DNA from: VXLM01 sp034421575
GTDB taxonomy: Bacteria > Chloroflexota > Dehalococcoidia > Lucifugimonadales > VXLM01
Reading direction: 5' to 3'
Length of the DNA: 58,133 nt
NCBI GenBank assembly: GCA_034421575.1
Contig: DAOUKG010000027.1
Span: 1 to 58,133 of the forward strand
The translations under genes were made by a program, and so were the position numbers. This document shows, piece by piece, positions 1 to 8,928 of this stretch; position 1 is the stretch's first letter, and each line of letters begins with the position of its first letter. The notes below the pieces were generated by a model that had not been told where the DNA came from, did not search any database, and was given only the letters and a program-made list of their open reading frames with translations.

Positions 1-373
1 AAATGGCCCGGTCTATAGGGGTATTGGTGCCATTCGAGGGCGGCCACAGTGGTCGAACATGGGCAAATCAGCTACGAAACACCCCATTTCGTCGAATTAG
101 TTGGAGCAAATGGTTTGAAACCCGCCCTATGTTGTAGAACGAAAGTCCAACCTCTTATTGCTACCCGTCATTTCAAAGATATCGGTCCGCTAGTACTCAA
201 AACTGGACAGATACCGATTTATCCCCTCTCCCGTTCGCGGGAGAGGGCTAGGGTGAGGGCTAGAGCCTGCCTCGCACTCGATACGCGGGTGAGGGCTAGA
301 GCTTGCCCCGTCCCCAATACCTGAGCGAACGACCCGGGCTGTTACTTGTACAAAACTCATCTCCCTTTGCCAT
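1..373. repeat. Intergenic repeat cluster at the left edge
   Basis: I see no convincing gene here. Positions 113-203 are a diverged, inverted copy of the stretch after ispG (about 6525-6612). Positions 223-259 are a copy of the dispersed palindrome built on CCCTCTCCC/GGGAGAGGG followed by TAGGGTGAGGG. The tail of that repeat (GGGTGAGGGCTAGAGC) is seen twice, near 251 and 287. Open frames across this stretch lack ribosome sites and family resemblance. Confidence 0.6.
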
Positions 374-2017
374 CTATCCCGATAGCGGGGCGAGACGTTC
401 ATCCTCAAGACCCTTGGGACGCGCGAAGTCCTTGTATCGTGTGCGAATCTCGACGCCGTTCAGGGAACGAGTGAAGCCTGCTGCCTTGTCCAAGCGCTTC
501 ACGTCGACCTCCACGACGTTTTCTCCCTCTCTGAGCAGATCGACATCAAGCCGCCAGCGGAACCAGTGGACGGACATGCCGAGAGTACCCTCGAAGGGAC
601 TTCCACGAGGGCTGAGCGGCAGCCAAAGTGCGCGCTCGTCCGTGATCTCCGCGTCGTCCCGATCCAAGTTGTGACCATTGAACCGGAACTCAATGTCATC
701 CTCTACACAGAAGAATGAGAAGCGGAGCGTGAGCACCGGCGGCTTCATCTCTCCATCAGTGCGGGCGCTGTTAAGATCGTCAGACACCTGAATGGGGACA
801 CGTATCGTCTCGCCCTCGACAAGGTCGGCGGGGAGATATCGCTCAGGAGGATCGGTGATCTCGTCCTCGGTCCTGTGAGGCGTCTTGGGGTAACCCCCTT
901 GGTAGTCGACAAGCTCCTCCAGGACGAGGCCTGTCTCCCGTGGTTGTAGTATGTAGCGCTTGTCGCGCCGGGCGAAGGCGTCCGGGTAGGCCATGTCACG
1001 GAGGATGTCGTACTCCACCTGGCTGAACGGCCATCGGAGATAGCCGAGATACAACCCATCGGCCCCCTGTCTTCGCACCGTCTGGGCGAAGGCCCTGTAC
1101 ATTTCGAGCTCCGGTACTGGCGTACGCTCATCGTAAACGCGTCGAGTTGGGCGCACATACGTCCCCGTGTCGGCGGCCTGAGCAGCATCGACGAGCCAGC
1201 CCACGTCGAAGGCCCCGGTGTCCATGAACTGCTCAGACATCTGCCCGACGACCATGTCGAGACTGCCGTTCGCCAGCCATGTCTCCACGTCGAGGCCCAG
1301 GCGAAGGTTCGCCTCTCGCTGATGGAAGACTCGCGCTGAGACGGTGATTTTTCTTCCCTGGGCGTCGCCTACCTCATCGGCCAGTCGCCGCACGTCGCCG
1401 ATGAAGTCCGTCATCACTTGGGCGTGCTTCTCTTCCTCGCCCGTCTTGAAATACTTGGGCACGAACATGAAGTCGAGCTCCACGCCCTCAGCCTCGTACT
1501 CGGACATGATCTCGCGGAGAACGTTGAGCTTGTCCTCGCGGACCGCCGGATGCGCGTAGTCGTAGCACCACTCGTAGCGCGGATGGTGGTCGTCCTTCTC
1601 CAACATGCAGACCTCATCGGCGCGATGCCATTTGAGGATGCCGCACCTGTCGGACCCCGGACGGTCGCAGCTCTGCAGCTTGAGACTGGGGAACACTTTC
1701 ACGCCCATCTGCTTGCCATGGCTGACGACCTCCCGCACCTGGTCCGTGCCGAGTTCCCGCGCGCCCTGCACCATGCGCATGATGCGCCAGTCGATGTAGC
1801 TGTCCCAAACGTCCTGCATCTGGCCGACGACACGTCCCACCTTGCTGTCGTGGAAGTAGACGTCGCCGTAGCCAAGCCCAAACGCCAGCACATCGACGCC
1901 TGAACCCAATAGCTCATCGACCGGCCAGCGCAGCTTGTCGATACTCAACGGAGGGTCGAGGCGCTTGGCGTGGAAGTGGTGCGCGTCCTGGTAGTAGATC
2001 AGCCGTGGGCGTTCCAT
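374..2017 (-). CDS. TIM-barrel glycoside-hydrolase-like protein, 547 aa
   Basis: I do not recognise a named family with certainty. The first ~340 residues read like a GHL10-type (beta/alpha)8 barrel: an early segment ending in LAFGLGYGDVYF, a strand EGVELDFMFVPKYF carrying acidic residues where such hydrolases hold catalytic groups, and a late ADGLYLGYLRWPFSQ strand. The C-terminal ~150 residues are rich in beta-type sequence (LTLRFSFF, IEFRFNGHNL) and may be a beta-sandwich. No signal peptide is visible, so a cytoplasmic enzyme acting on a sugar-containing substrate is the likeliest reading (inference). The start ATG at 2017 has a GAGG upstream. It is divergent from cdsA, with 59 bp between start codons. 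Confidence 0.6.
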   Translation of the reverse strand: MERPRLIYYQDAHHFHAKRLDPPLSIDKLRWPVDELLGSGVDVLAFGLGYGDVYFHDSKVGRVVGQMQDVWDSYIDWRIMRMVQGARELGTDQVREVVSHGKQMGVKVFPSLKLQSCDRPGSDRCGILKWHRADEVCMLEKDDHHPRYEWCYDYAHPAVREDKLNVLREIMSEYEAEGVELDFMFVPKYFKTGEEEKHAQVMTDFIGDVRRLADEVGDAQGRKITVSARVFHQREANLRLGLDVETWLANGSLDMVVGQMSEQFMDTGAFDVGWLVDAAQAADTGTYVRPTRRVYDERTPVPELEMYRAFAQTVRRQGADGLYLGYLRWPFSQVEYDILRDMAYPDAFARRDKRYILQPRETGLVLEELVDYQGGYPKTPHRTEDEITDPPERYLPADLVEGETIRVPIQVSDDLNSARTDGEMKPPVLTLRFSFFCVEDDIEFRFNGHNLDRDDAEITDERALWLPLSPRGSPFEGTLGMSVHWFRWRLDVDLLREGENVVEVDVKRLDKAAGFTRSLNGVEIRTRYKDFARPKGLEDERLAPLSG

Positions 2018-2076
2018 GCGTCCTCATTCCACTTGTGATTGAATACGGGCATGGCGATTCTGCGAGAAAGCATACC

Positions 2077-2889
2077 ATGATAGGCCGCCTCATCACCGCC
2101 GCCGTCGGCATACCCGTGCTCGCCGTTGTCGTCTGGGTCGGCGGAGACGTCTTTGTCGTTGTGGTCGCCGCCCTCGCGGCCCTAGGCGCTATTGAGGTAT
2201 GCGAGATGGCAAGGAGTCGAAATCTTACTCCCTCAAGACCCGCCGCCTCAGTCTTCTCAGTCGTCATCGTCCTCTCCTACTACTACGCTTCTGGGACTAT
2301 TGACTCGATCTTAGAGCACCCCTGGCTTGTGATCGTCACTGTAGGGATAGCGGTTTTCGCTCTGGTCCTCATCTATTCTCCTATAGAAAAAATCCAGGAT
2401 CGCAACGCAGGCCTGACCCTTGCCGCAGTCGTCTACCCCGGCGCTCTGCTGGCACACGCTCCCCTCCTGCGCGGGACCGAACAGGGCCTTGAGTGGATCG
2501 TGTTCCTGCTCGTCGTCACCTTCTCTTCGGACACGGGAGCCTTCTTCGTCGGCAAGGCGATTGGTAAGCGTCCGCTCGCACCCAAGGTTAGCCCGAACAA
2601 GACCTGGGAGGGCGCAATCGGAGGATTCGCAGCCGCCATTCTGGCAGCGATCATTGCGGCGTTGGCGCTCGATATCGACGCAGGCCTGCCGCTCATCGCG
2701 GTGCTGGGCGCGCTGATGGGTGTCGTCGGCCAGGCCGGAGACCTCTTCGAGTCGAAGCTCAAGCGACTCGCGGACGTCAAGGAGTCCGGCAGGCTCCTGC
2801 CGGGACACGGAGGGGTCCTCGACCGCCTGGATTCCATAGTCTTCAACTTGGCGCTGGTATACTATTTTGTAATAGGGGGCGTGCTGTGA
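2077..2889 (+). CDS. cdsA: Phosphatidate cytidylyltransferase CdsA
   Basis: CdsA makes CDP-diacylglycerol from phosphatidate and CTP in the inner membrane, the branch point to phospholipids. The protein is 270 aa from ATG 2077, with several strongly hydrophobic segments. The C-terminus holds the family signature: K-R...K...LPGHGG-V-L-D-R-L-D-S near residues 225-255, with KE where KD is more common. The open frame runs up to 2005, but ATG 2077 (MIGRLITAAVG) starts the family-like first helix and has a GAGAAAG upstream. Its TGA overlaps the GTG of dxr (GTGA, 4 nt), so the two are probably translationally coupled. Confidence 0.93.
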   Translation: MIGRLITAAVGIPVLAVVVWVGGDVFVVVVAALAALGAIEVCEMARSRNLTPSRPAASVFSVVIVLSYYYASGTIDSILEHPWLVIVTVGIAVFALVLIYSPIEKIQDRNAGLTLAAVVYPGALLAHAPLLRGTEQGLEWIVFLLVVTFSSDTGAFFVGKAIGKRPLAPKVSPNKTWEGAIGGFAAAILAAIIAALALDIDAGLPLIAVLGALMGVVGQAGDLFESKLKRLADVKESGRLLPGHGGVLDRLDSIVFNLALVYYFVIGGVL

Positions 2890-4016
2890 AAGGGCTGGTC
2901 GTACTTGGCTCCACGGGGTCCGTCGGCGTTCAGACGCTGGACATCGTGCGCGCATTCCCCGATGAGTTTCGTGTCGTCGGCCTCGCGGCCCGCCGGAGTT
3001 TTCTGCCCCTCAGAACCCAGATTGAGGAGTTCCAGCCCAAGTACGTCTCGTTCGAGGGCACCGACGACGAGAGAGCCGAATTCGCCTCCAACGGGCGCGT
3101 CATATGCTCCATGGAGGAGATGGTCGCCTTCCCCGATGTGGACCTAGTCGTATCGGCCACGGTCGGCGACGCGGCTCTCGGTCCGACCATCGCAGCTATC
3201 GAAGCGGGCAAGGAGATCGTTCTCGTTAACAAGGAGGCGATCATCATGGCCGGACCTCTTCTCATGGATCTGGCGAGAAAGCATGGCGTCGAGCTTCGCC
3301 CGGCCGACAGCGAACCCAACGCCATCTGGCAGTGCATTCGCGGGGAGGACATGAGCGTCTCCAAGCTGATAATCACGGCATCGGGCGGAGCCTTCCGCAA
3401 CTACGACATCGACATGCTCGACCGGGTGACGCCCGCACAGGCGCTGAAGCACCCGACGTGGGACATGGGGCCGAAGATCACCGTCGACTCGGCCACGCTG
3501 ATGAACAAGGCCCTGGAGGTCATCGAGGCGCGCTGGCTGTTCGACATGCACTGGGACGACATCGAGGTGGTCATCCACCCGCAGAGCCTGATTCACTCGA
3601 TGGTCGAGTTCGTGGACGGCTCGGTCAAAGCCCAGATCAGCCCGCCCGACATGCGCCTCCCGATCCAGTACTCCATGCTCTATCCGAAGCGACTCCCCAA
3701 CGCGGACATTCAGCGATTCGACGCCGTCGCCGCCGGAGAGTTGACGTTCAAGCCCCTGGACCCCGGCCGGTACCCGTGCTTCCAGTTGGCGCTCGATGTA
3801 GCCAAGCGCGGCGGCACGTGGCCTGCCGCCCTCAACGGCGCGGACGAAATGGCCGTCGCGGCATTCCTCGACGGACACATCAAGTTCACCGACATCCCGG
3901 TCGTGATCGAGAAGGCGCTCCACGACTTCACGTCCGTTGACGACCCCACGATAGACGACATCATCGCGGCGTCCACGTGGGCCAAGAAGCGCGTCGCCCA
4001 GATAGCGGGCATGTAA
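2886..4016 (+). CDS. dxr: 1-deoxy-D-xylulose-5-phosphate reductoisomerase
   Basis: Dxr converts DXP to 2-C-methyl-D-erythritol 4-phosphate with NADPH, the first committed MEP-pathway step. It is 376 aa, of usual length, with a GTG start. Visible motifs are the NADPH loop LGSTGSVG at residues 7-14, the NKE loop, SGGAFR, the long HPTWDMGPKITVDSATLMNK block and HPQSLIHSMVEF. The metal-binding stretch reads DSEPNAIWQ, whereas DSEHNAIFQ is usual; the Asp and Glu ligands are kept. With ispG two genes downstream, this block carries two enzymes of the same pathway. Confidence 0.97.
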   Translation: MKGLVVLGSTGSVGVQTLDIVRAFPDEFRVVGLAARRSFLPLRTQIEEFQPKYVSFEGTDDERAEFASNGRVICSMEEMVAFPDVDLVVSATVGDAALGPTIAAIEAGKEIVLVNKEAIIMAGPLLMDLARKHGVELRPADSEPNAIWQCIRGEDMSVSKLIITASGGAFRNYDIDMLDRVTPAQALKHPTWDMGPKITVDSATLMNKALEVIEARWLFDMHWDDIEVVIHPQSLIHSMVEFVDGSVKAQISPPDMRLPIQYSMLYPKRLPNADIQRFDAVAAGELTFKPLDPGRYPCFQLALDVAKRGGTWPAALNGADEMAVAAFLDGHIKFTDIPVVIEKALHDFTSVDDPTIDDIIAASTWAKKRVAQIAGM

Positions 4017-4065
4017 TGCCAATTCGTTTTCACTAAACCATGGCTTGGCCACAACACAGCCAAAT

Positions 4066-4100
4066 CACCCGTCATTCCGGCGTAGGCCGGAATCCAGAAA
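4066..4100. repeat. Dispersed short palindrome (family B) after dxr
   Basis: Between dxr and rseP lies GTCATTCCGGCG-TAG-GCCGGAATCC, a hairpin-forming copy of the short repeat also found near 8586, 8683, 28104, 53072, 54621 and 55950. It is in the transcribed gap of the operon, so it could form an RNA hairpin. Confidence 0.75.
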
Positions 4101-4150
4101 GTCCGGTTAGCAAGAATATGATGTATCACACGGAATTGGTGTAGCTGACC

Positions 4151-5356
4151 ATGTTCGGTCTCCCCGGCTGGCTCCTCATCGTCCCCGTTCTCGGGTTCCT
4201 GATCTTCATTCACGAACTCGGCCACTTCGCCACGGCCAAGTGGTTCGGCATCAAGGTGACGGAGTTCGGATTCGGGTTCCCCCCGCGCATATTCGGCGTC
4301 CGGTACAAAGAGACGGTCTATTCGGTCAACTGGATACCCCTCGGCGGATTCGTCCGCATGGTCGGCGAAGAGGACCCCTCCCATCCGCGAAGCTTCGCCC
4401 GACAGGCCAGATGGAAGCGTGCAATTGTCCTTGTCGCAGGCTCCGTGATGAACCTCGCGTTCCCGATCATTGTCTTTGCCACTCTATTCACCCTTCCACA
4501 CGACACCATCGTCGGCACGGTGACCATATCCGGAGTGTCGCCGGACTCCCCCGCCCAGGAGGCGGGACTGCGACCCGGCGATCAGGTCTTGGAGGTCGAG
4601 GGCAAGAGGGTCGAGAACCACTTCGACCTGATTCAGGCCGTCACGTCTCGACTGGGAAGGCCGACCGAGTTCACCATCCGCCGTGGACTCATCGTCACCG
4701 GACTCGCCTTCTCGCCGGAACTCGCCCCGGTCGACAAGGTGACCATCACCCCACGCCTGCGCCCACCGGAGCATGTCGTCGTCGAGGAGGTCACCGACCC
4801 CGCGACCGAAATGTCCCTGCGCGAGGCCCGAAACGTAAACCCCGACGCAGAGGTCGGCGACCGCATCCGGCAGGGCGCTATCGGCGTCCTGATCGGCACC
4901 GCCAATCCGAAGGTCGTGCAGCGCAGCTTCCCCGTCTGGGACTCCGTCCCGATGGCGGCCGGCCGCGCATGGGACGTTCTCACCTTGACCCAAGCCGGCC
5001 TGACCCAGTGGGCGCGCGGCGGTCCCGATCCGGGCATCACCGGACCCGTCGGCATCGCACAGGTGACCGGGGAGATCGCCGAGGAGATCCCCAACATCGG
5101 GTTCTCTCCGATGTTCGAGTTCGTGGCGCTCATCAGCATCAGCCTGGGCATCGTCAATCTGCTGCCGGTCCCCGCGCTCGACGGCGGGCGGCTGCTGTTC
5201 GTCGGCATCGAGTGGGTGCGGCGCGGCAAGCGTATCTCTCCTCAGCGTGAGGGACTCGTCCACATGGTCGGATTCGCGCTCCTCATCGGCCTGATCGTCG
5301 CAATGAGCTATCGGGACATCGTCAGAATAATCGCGGGTGAGAGCTTTATCCGTTAG
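4151..5356 (+). CDS. rseP: RseP/RIP-type site-2 zinc metalloprotease (M50)
   Basis: This is an intramembrane zinc protease of 401 aa that would cut membrane-spanning substrates such as anti-sigma factors or signal-peptide remnants. HELGH at residues 21-25 supplies two zinc ligands and the catalytic Glu. A PDZ-like region (SPAQEAGLRPGDQVLEVEG) follows near residues 130-150, and the C-terminal LLPVPALDGGRL block supplies the Asp ligand. Three or four hydrophobic segments fit the family. It lies between dxr and ispG in the usual order for this gene run. The substrate cannot be told from sequence. Confidence 0.93.
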   Translation: MFGLPGWLLIVPVLGFLIFIHELGHFATAKWFGIKVTEFGFGFPPRIFGVRYKETVYSVNWIPLGGFVRMVGEEDPSHPRSFARQARWKRAIVLVAGSVMNLAFPIIVFATLFTLPHDTIVGTVTISGVSPDSPAQEAGLRPGDQVLEVEGKRVENHFDLIQAVTSRLGRPTEFTIRRGLIVTGLAFSPELAPVDKVTITPRLRPPEHVVVEEVTDPATEMSLREARNVNPDAEVGDRIRQGAIGVLIGTANPKVVQRSFPVWDSVPMAAGRAWDVLTLTQAGLTQWARGGPDPGITGPVGIAQVTGEIAEEIPNIGFSPMFEFVALISISLGIVNLLPVPALDGGRLLFVGIEWVRRGKRISPQREGLVHMVGFALLIGLIVAMSYRDIVRIIAGESFIR

Positions 5357-5395
5357 AATGGTGAAGGCCCAAGTCAGCGAGCGAGGTGAGGAAGC

Positions 5396-6532
5396 ATGTT
5401 GACCACTCGTCGCGTATCGAAGCAGATTCACGTCGGCAATGTCGCGGTCGGGGGTGACGCGCGGGTCACCGTGCAGTCGATGACCAAGACTGACACCCGC
5501 GACGTGGCCGCGACGGTTGAGCAGATTCGTGGACTCGAAGAGGCCGGGTGCGACATCATTCGGGCCGCCGTGCCCGACATGGAGGCGGCACAGGCCCTCG
5601 CCGAGATCAAGCGCCAAATTTCCATTCCCCTCATCGCCGACATTCACTTCCACTACCAGCTTGCGCTCGAGGCGCTCAACAGCGGCGTCGACTGCCTGCG
5701 GCTCAACCCTGGCAACATCCGGGACAGGAGCAAGGTCGAGGAGATCGTCCGCGAGGCCAAGGCGCGCCAGGTGCCGATCCGCATCGGCGTGAACTTCGGC
5801 AGCCTTCCGCCCGTCGGCAAGATCGGCGGTCGCGGGGTGTCACGCCACCTGGACGGCGTGAACATGCTCCCGAAGCCGACCGAAGCTCAGCCGGGCGACT
5901 ACACCGTCGTCGACCACATGGTGGAGACCGGCCTGTGGGAAATCGGCATCCTCGAAGACCTCGACTTCGACCTCATCAAGATTTCGATGAAGGCTTTCGA
6001 CATCGACACGACCATCGAGGCCTACCGGCGTATATCCGAGATCGTCCCCTACCCGCTGCACCTCGGCATCACCGAGGCTGGCACGGCCCGGTCGGGCAGC
6101 ATCCGCAGCGCCATCGGCCTGGGAGCGCTGCTCTACGAGGGCATCGGCGACACCATTCGCGTCTCCCTCAGCGACGACCCGACCGAAGAGGTCTACACCG
6201 GCCTGGATATCCTCAAGTCGCTGGAACTTCGCAAGGAGGGAGCCACGCTCGTCGCCTGCCCAAGCTGCGGTCGGGCCGACGTGGACATTCGCCAGCTCTC
6301 GAACACCGTCGACGACCTGCTCCGCCAGCACAAGACTCCCATCAAGGTCGCCGTCATGGGCTGCGAGGTCAACGGCCCCGGCGAGGCCAAGGACGCCGAC
6401 GTCGGCATCGCGGCGGGCGTCGGACGCGCCGTCATCTTCCGCAAGGGCCAGAAGGCCCGCGTCGTCGCGGAGGACGACATGCTCACGGCCCTCATGGAAG
6501 AGGTCGGCAAGGCCGAAGCCGAAATTCTCTAG
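5396..6532 (+). CDS. ispG: 4-hydroxy-3-methylbut-2-en-1-yl diphosphate synthase IspG
   Basis: IspG reduces MEcPP to HMBPP, the penultimate MEP step, using a [4Fe-4S] cluster. It is 378 aa, normal for the short bacterial form. N-terminal TIM-barrel motifs are intact (TRRVSKQIHVGNVAVGG, ADIHFHYQLALEA, LRLNPGNI). C-terminal cluster ligands are seen in CPSCGRADVDI and in the GCEVNGPGEAKDADVGIA block. It begins 39 bp after the rseP stop, with GAGG before the ATG. The TAG stop directly abuts a dispersed repeat element. Confidence 0.97.
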   Translation: MLTTRRVSKQIHVGNVAVGGDARVTVQSMTKTDTRDVAATVEQIRGLEEAGCDIIRAAVPDMEAAQALAEIKRQISIPLIADIHFHYQLALEALNSGVDCLRLNPGNIRDRSKVEEIVREAKARQVPIRIGVNFGSLPPVGKIGGRGVSRHLDGVNMLPKPTEAQPGDYTVVDHMVETGLWEIGILEDLDFDLIKISMKAFDIDTTIEAYRRISEIVPYPLHLGITEAGTARSGSIRSAIGLGALLYEGIGDTIRVSLSDDPTEEVYTGLDILKSLELRKEGATLVACPSCGRADVDIRQLSNTVDDLLRQHKTPIKVAVMGCEVNGPGEAKDADVGIAAGVGRAVIFRKGQKARVVAEDDMLTALMEEVGKAEAEIL

Positions 6533-6824
6533 TAGACCGAAAGCTATGAAATGACGGGCAGTAATAGGGGTCTGATCTGTGTTCTACAACCGTAGGGGCG
6601 GGTTTGAAACCCGCCCCTACCAAGTCATAGTGTTGGTACCCTTCAATATTGAGATGTTGGACCACTAATTCACCAAGTGAGTCAGACCGCAAGAGTCCCC
6701 TCTCCCGTTCGCGGGAGAGGGCTAGGGTGAGGGTGGTTTCTTCAATACACTCCCACCCGCTCTATACAACGACTGCAAACTCAAAATACTAGCGAAACTA
6801 CTCTATCCGAAAGGTACCCAGACA
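6533..6824. repeat. Repeat-filled gap between ispG and proS
   Basis: No gene. It contains the inverted relative of window positions 113-203, the hairpin GTAGGGGCGGG-TTTGAAA-CCCGCCCCTAC at 6592-6620, and a family-A palindrome (CCCTCTCCC/GGGAGAGGG) at 6697-6733. The proS ribosome site GAAAGG lies at the right end. Confidence 0.7.
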
Positions 6825-8531
6825 TTGCTCGTTTCCCGAATGCTGGAAAAGACCCTGCGAGACGATCCCGCCGAGGCGGAGATCGTCAGCCACCGCCTGA
6901 TGCTCCGTGCCGGGCTGATCAACCAGGTCGCGGCGGGGGTGTACTCATATCTTCCGCTCGCATGGAGGTCGCTCCGCAAGATCGAGCAGATAATCCGCGA
7001 GGAGATGGACAATGCCGGCGGACAGGAGCTTCGGATGCCCGCGCTCCAGCCGCTCGACCTGTGGGACCAATCGGGCCGGTCGGACGTGATGGGCAAGAAT
7101 ATGTTCCGCTTCCAGGACCGCAGGGAACGCGATCTCGTCATCGCGCCGACTCACGAAGAGGTCGTGACGAACATCATCAAGGCAAATGTTCACAGCTATC
7201 GCGATCTCCCACGCATCCTGTACCAGATCCAGACGAAGTTCCGCGACGAGGAGCGTCCACGCGCCGGACTGCTACGGGTCCGGGAGTTCGACATGAAGGA
7301 CGCGTACAGCTTCGACGCCGACGAGGAGGGTCTCGATCTCAGCTACCAGGCGATGGTGAGGGCGTACCGGAACATCTACGAGCGATGCGGCCTCGACTCG
7401 GTCATGGTCGAGGCAGACAGCGGCGCCATCGGCGGCAAGGACTCGCATGAGTTCATGGCCCTTGCGGAGGCCGGCGAGGACACCATCCTCATGTGCAAGG
7501 ACGAGTGTTGCACGTACGCCGCCAACGAGGAGAAGGCCGTCTTCATCAAGTCGGAGCAGCCCATCGAAGGCCATCTGCCTCTCGAAGATGTCCACACCCC
7601 CGGAATCAAGACGATTGAGGAGCTGGCGAAGGACCAGGGCATACCTGCCAGCAAGACACTGAAAGCCGTCTTCTACTGGGCCGACGGCGAGGTCGTGTTC
7701 GTCGTGATTCGCGGCGACCTCGACGTGAACGAGATCAAGCTTTTGAATACGCTCAAGGCTAACGAGTTGCGCCTGGCCTCGGCTGAGGAGGTCGAAAGCG
7801 CGGGACTCGTCGCGGGTTCGGCGTCACCGATCGGACTGGAGGGGATTCGCGTCATTGCCGACGACTCGATACTGCTCGGTTCGAACTTCCTCGTGGGCGC
7901 GAACAGGGAGGACTACCATGTTCGGAACGCCAACTACGGCCGTGACTTCACCGCCGACGTAATCACGGACATTGCCCTTGCCAGGGCGGGCGATCTTTGC
8001 GCCGAGTGCAGTGTGCCGATGGGCGAGCGGCGCGGCATCGAGGTCGGGCACGTGTTCAAGCTCGGCACGAAGTACAGCGAGGCCCTCGAAGCCTACTACC
8101 CTGCCCAGAACGACACTCAGGAGCCGATAACCATGGGGTGCTATGGCATCGGCGTCGGACGGCTGCTGGCCGCCTGCATCGAGCAGAACCACGACGACAA
8201 GGGCATCGTATTTCCACCCTCGGTTGCTCCCTACGACGTGTGGATTACTGCCCTGAACTATGACGCCGACGAGGTCTCTGCCGAGGCCCTGGCGCTCCAC
8301 GACGAGCTCCGCGCGTCGGGCTTCGACGTGATTCTCGACGACAGGAACGAGTCCGCTGGGGTGAAGTTCAACGACGCCGATCTCATCGGCCTACCCGTGC
8401 GACTCGTGGTCAGCCGCCGGAACATCAAGCAGGACGTCGTCGAGCTCAAGCTGCGCCGAGAGGCGGATGCTGAAACGGTTGCGCGCGCTGAGGTTAGCAA
8501 GAGAGTCACTGAGCTCCTCGGGCGAAGTTAG
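6825..8531 (+). CDS. proS: Prolyl-tRNA synthetase
   Basis: ProRS charges tRNA-Pro in the cytoplasm. At 568 aa it is the bacterial type with an inserted editing (YbaK-like) domain, seen about residues 225-380 (GIPASKTLKAVFYW, SPIGLEG). Class II features are present: motif 2-like RDEERPRAGLLRVREFDMKDAYSF, motif 3 around GCYGIGVGRLLAACIEQ, and a C-terminal anticodon-binding domain. I chose the TTG at 6825 because AAAGG sits about 10 nt upstream and MLVSRMLEKTLRDDP is the family N-terminus; ATG 6840 is the alternative. Confidence 0.96.
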   Translation: MLVSRMLEKTLRDDPAEAEIVSHRLMLRAGLINQVAAGVYSYLPLAWRSLRKIEQIIREEMDNAGGQELRMPALQPLDLWDQSGRSDVMGKNMFRFQDRRERDLVIAPTHEEVVTNIIKANVHSYRDLPRILYQIQTKFRDEERPRAGLLRVREFDMKDAYSFDADEEGLDLSYQAMVRAYRNIYERCGLDSVMVEADSGAIGGKDSHEFMALAEAGEDTILMCKDECCTYAANEEKAVFIKSEQPIEGHLPLEDVHTPGIKTIEELAKDQGIPASKTLKAVFYWADGEVVFVVIRGDLDVNEIKLLNTLKANELRLASAEEVESAGLVAGSASPIGLEGIRVIADDSILLGSNFLVGANREDYHVRNANYGRDFTADVITDIALARAGDLCAECSVPMGERRGIEVGHVFKLGTKYSEALEAYYPAQNDTQEPITMGCYGIGVGRLLAACIEQNHDDKGIVFPPSVAPYDVWITALNYDADEVSAEALALHDELRASGFDVILDDRNESAGVKFNDADLIGLPVRLVVSRRNIKQDVVELKLRREADAETVARAEVSKRVTELLGRS

Positions 8532-8898
8532 GGGTTGTGTTGACTCTTTTCCCGTCCTTCACGCGAAAGAAGACCCGTGAATAACCGTCATACCGGCGAA
8601 TGCCGGTAGCCAGAGGGGTGGGGAGGTTCACATCACCTACTCTGAACAATTACCCGCAACACTGTCATTCCAAGCGCCTCCTCGTCATTCCCGCGAAAGC
8701 GGGAATCTAATCCCCTCTCCCGTCGTGGGAGAGGGCTAGGGTGAGGGCAAAAACCCCTTTCCCTCTCCGCGCTCTCCGCGCCCTCTGCGGTGAATCCTCC
8801 CTCCACCCCGAACCCCAATTTGACAAACAAGAACACATGTACCACACTATATATCAGCGGCCTCACACCCGCCGCAAAACTTTACAATAACGAGGGAA
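8532..8898. repeat. Repeat cluster downstream of proS
   Basis: No gene. After the proS stop come GGTTGTGTTGAC (8533-8544; the same end sequence as the 120-bp inverted repeat at 57901-58026), family-B palindromes at 8586-8612 and 8683-8707, a family-A palindrome at 8712-8747, and a CTCTCCGCGCCCTCTGCGG module at 8763-8795. The right end holds CTTTACAATAA, a likely -10 for the HTH gene. Confidence 0.65.
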
Positions 8899-8928
8899 AT
8901 GCAACAAAATGCAACAGGATGCAACAAA
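8899..8928 (+). promoter_or_regulatory. Three 10-bp ATGCAACANN iterations at the HTH gene start
   Basis: Three exact-period units (ATGCAACAAA, ATGCAACAGG, ATGCAACAAA) span the start codon of the HTH gene. Each unit holds an ATG in a different frame; only the middle one (8909) opens the long frame. A period of 10 bp would place a bound protein on one DNA face. A second array with the same period lies at 51461-51490 on the other strand. Confidence 0.6.

Noticed and set aside
1418..1903. Long ORFs opposite the TIM-barrel gene and opposite most other genes (for example 10810-12489, 47200-49065)
   Set aside because: They are antisense shadows of high-GC coding sequence without ribosome sites or family motifs.
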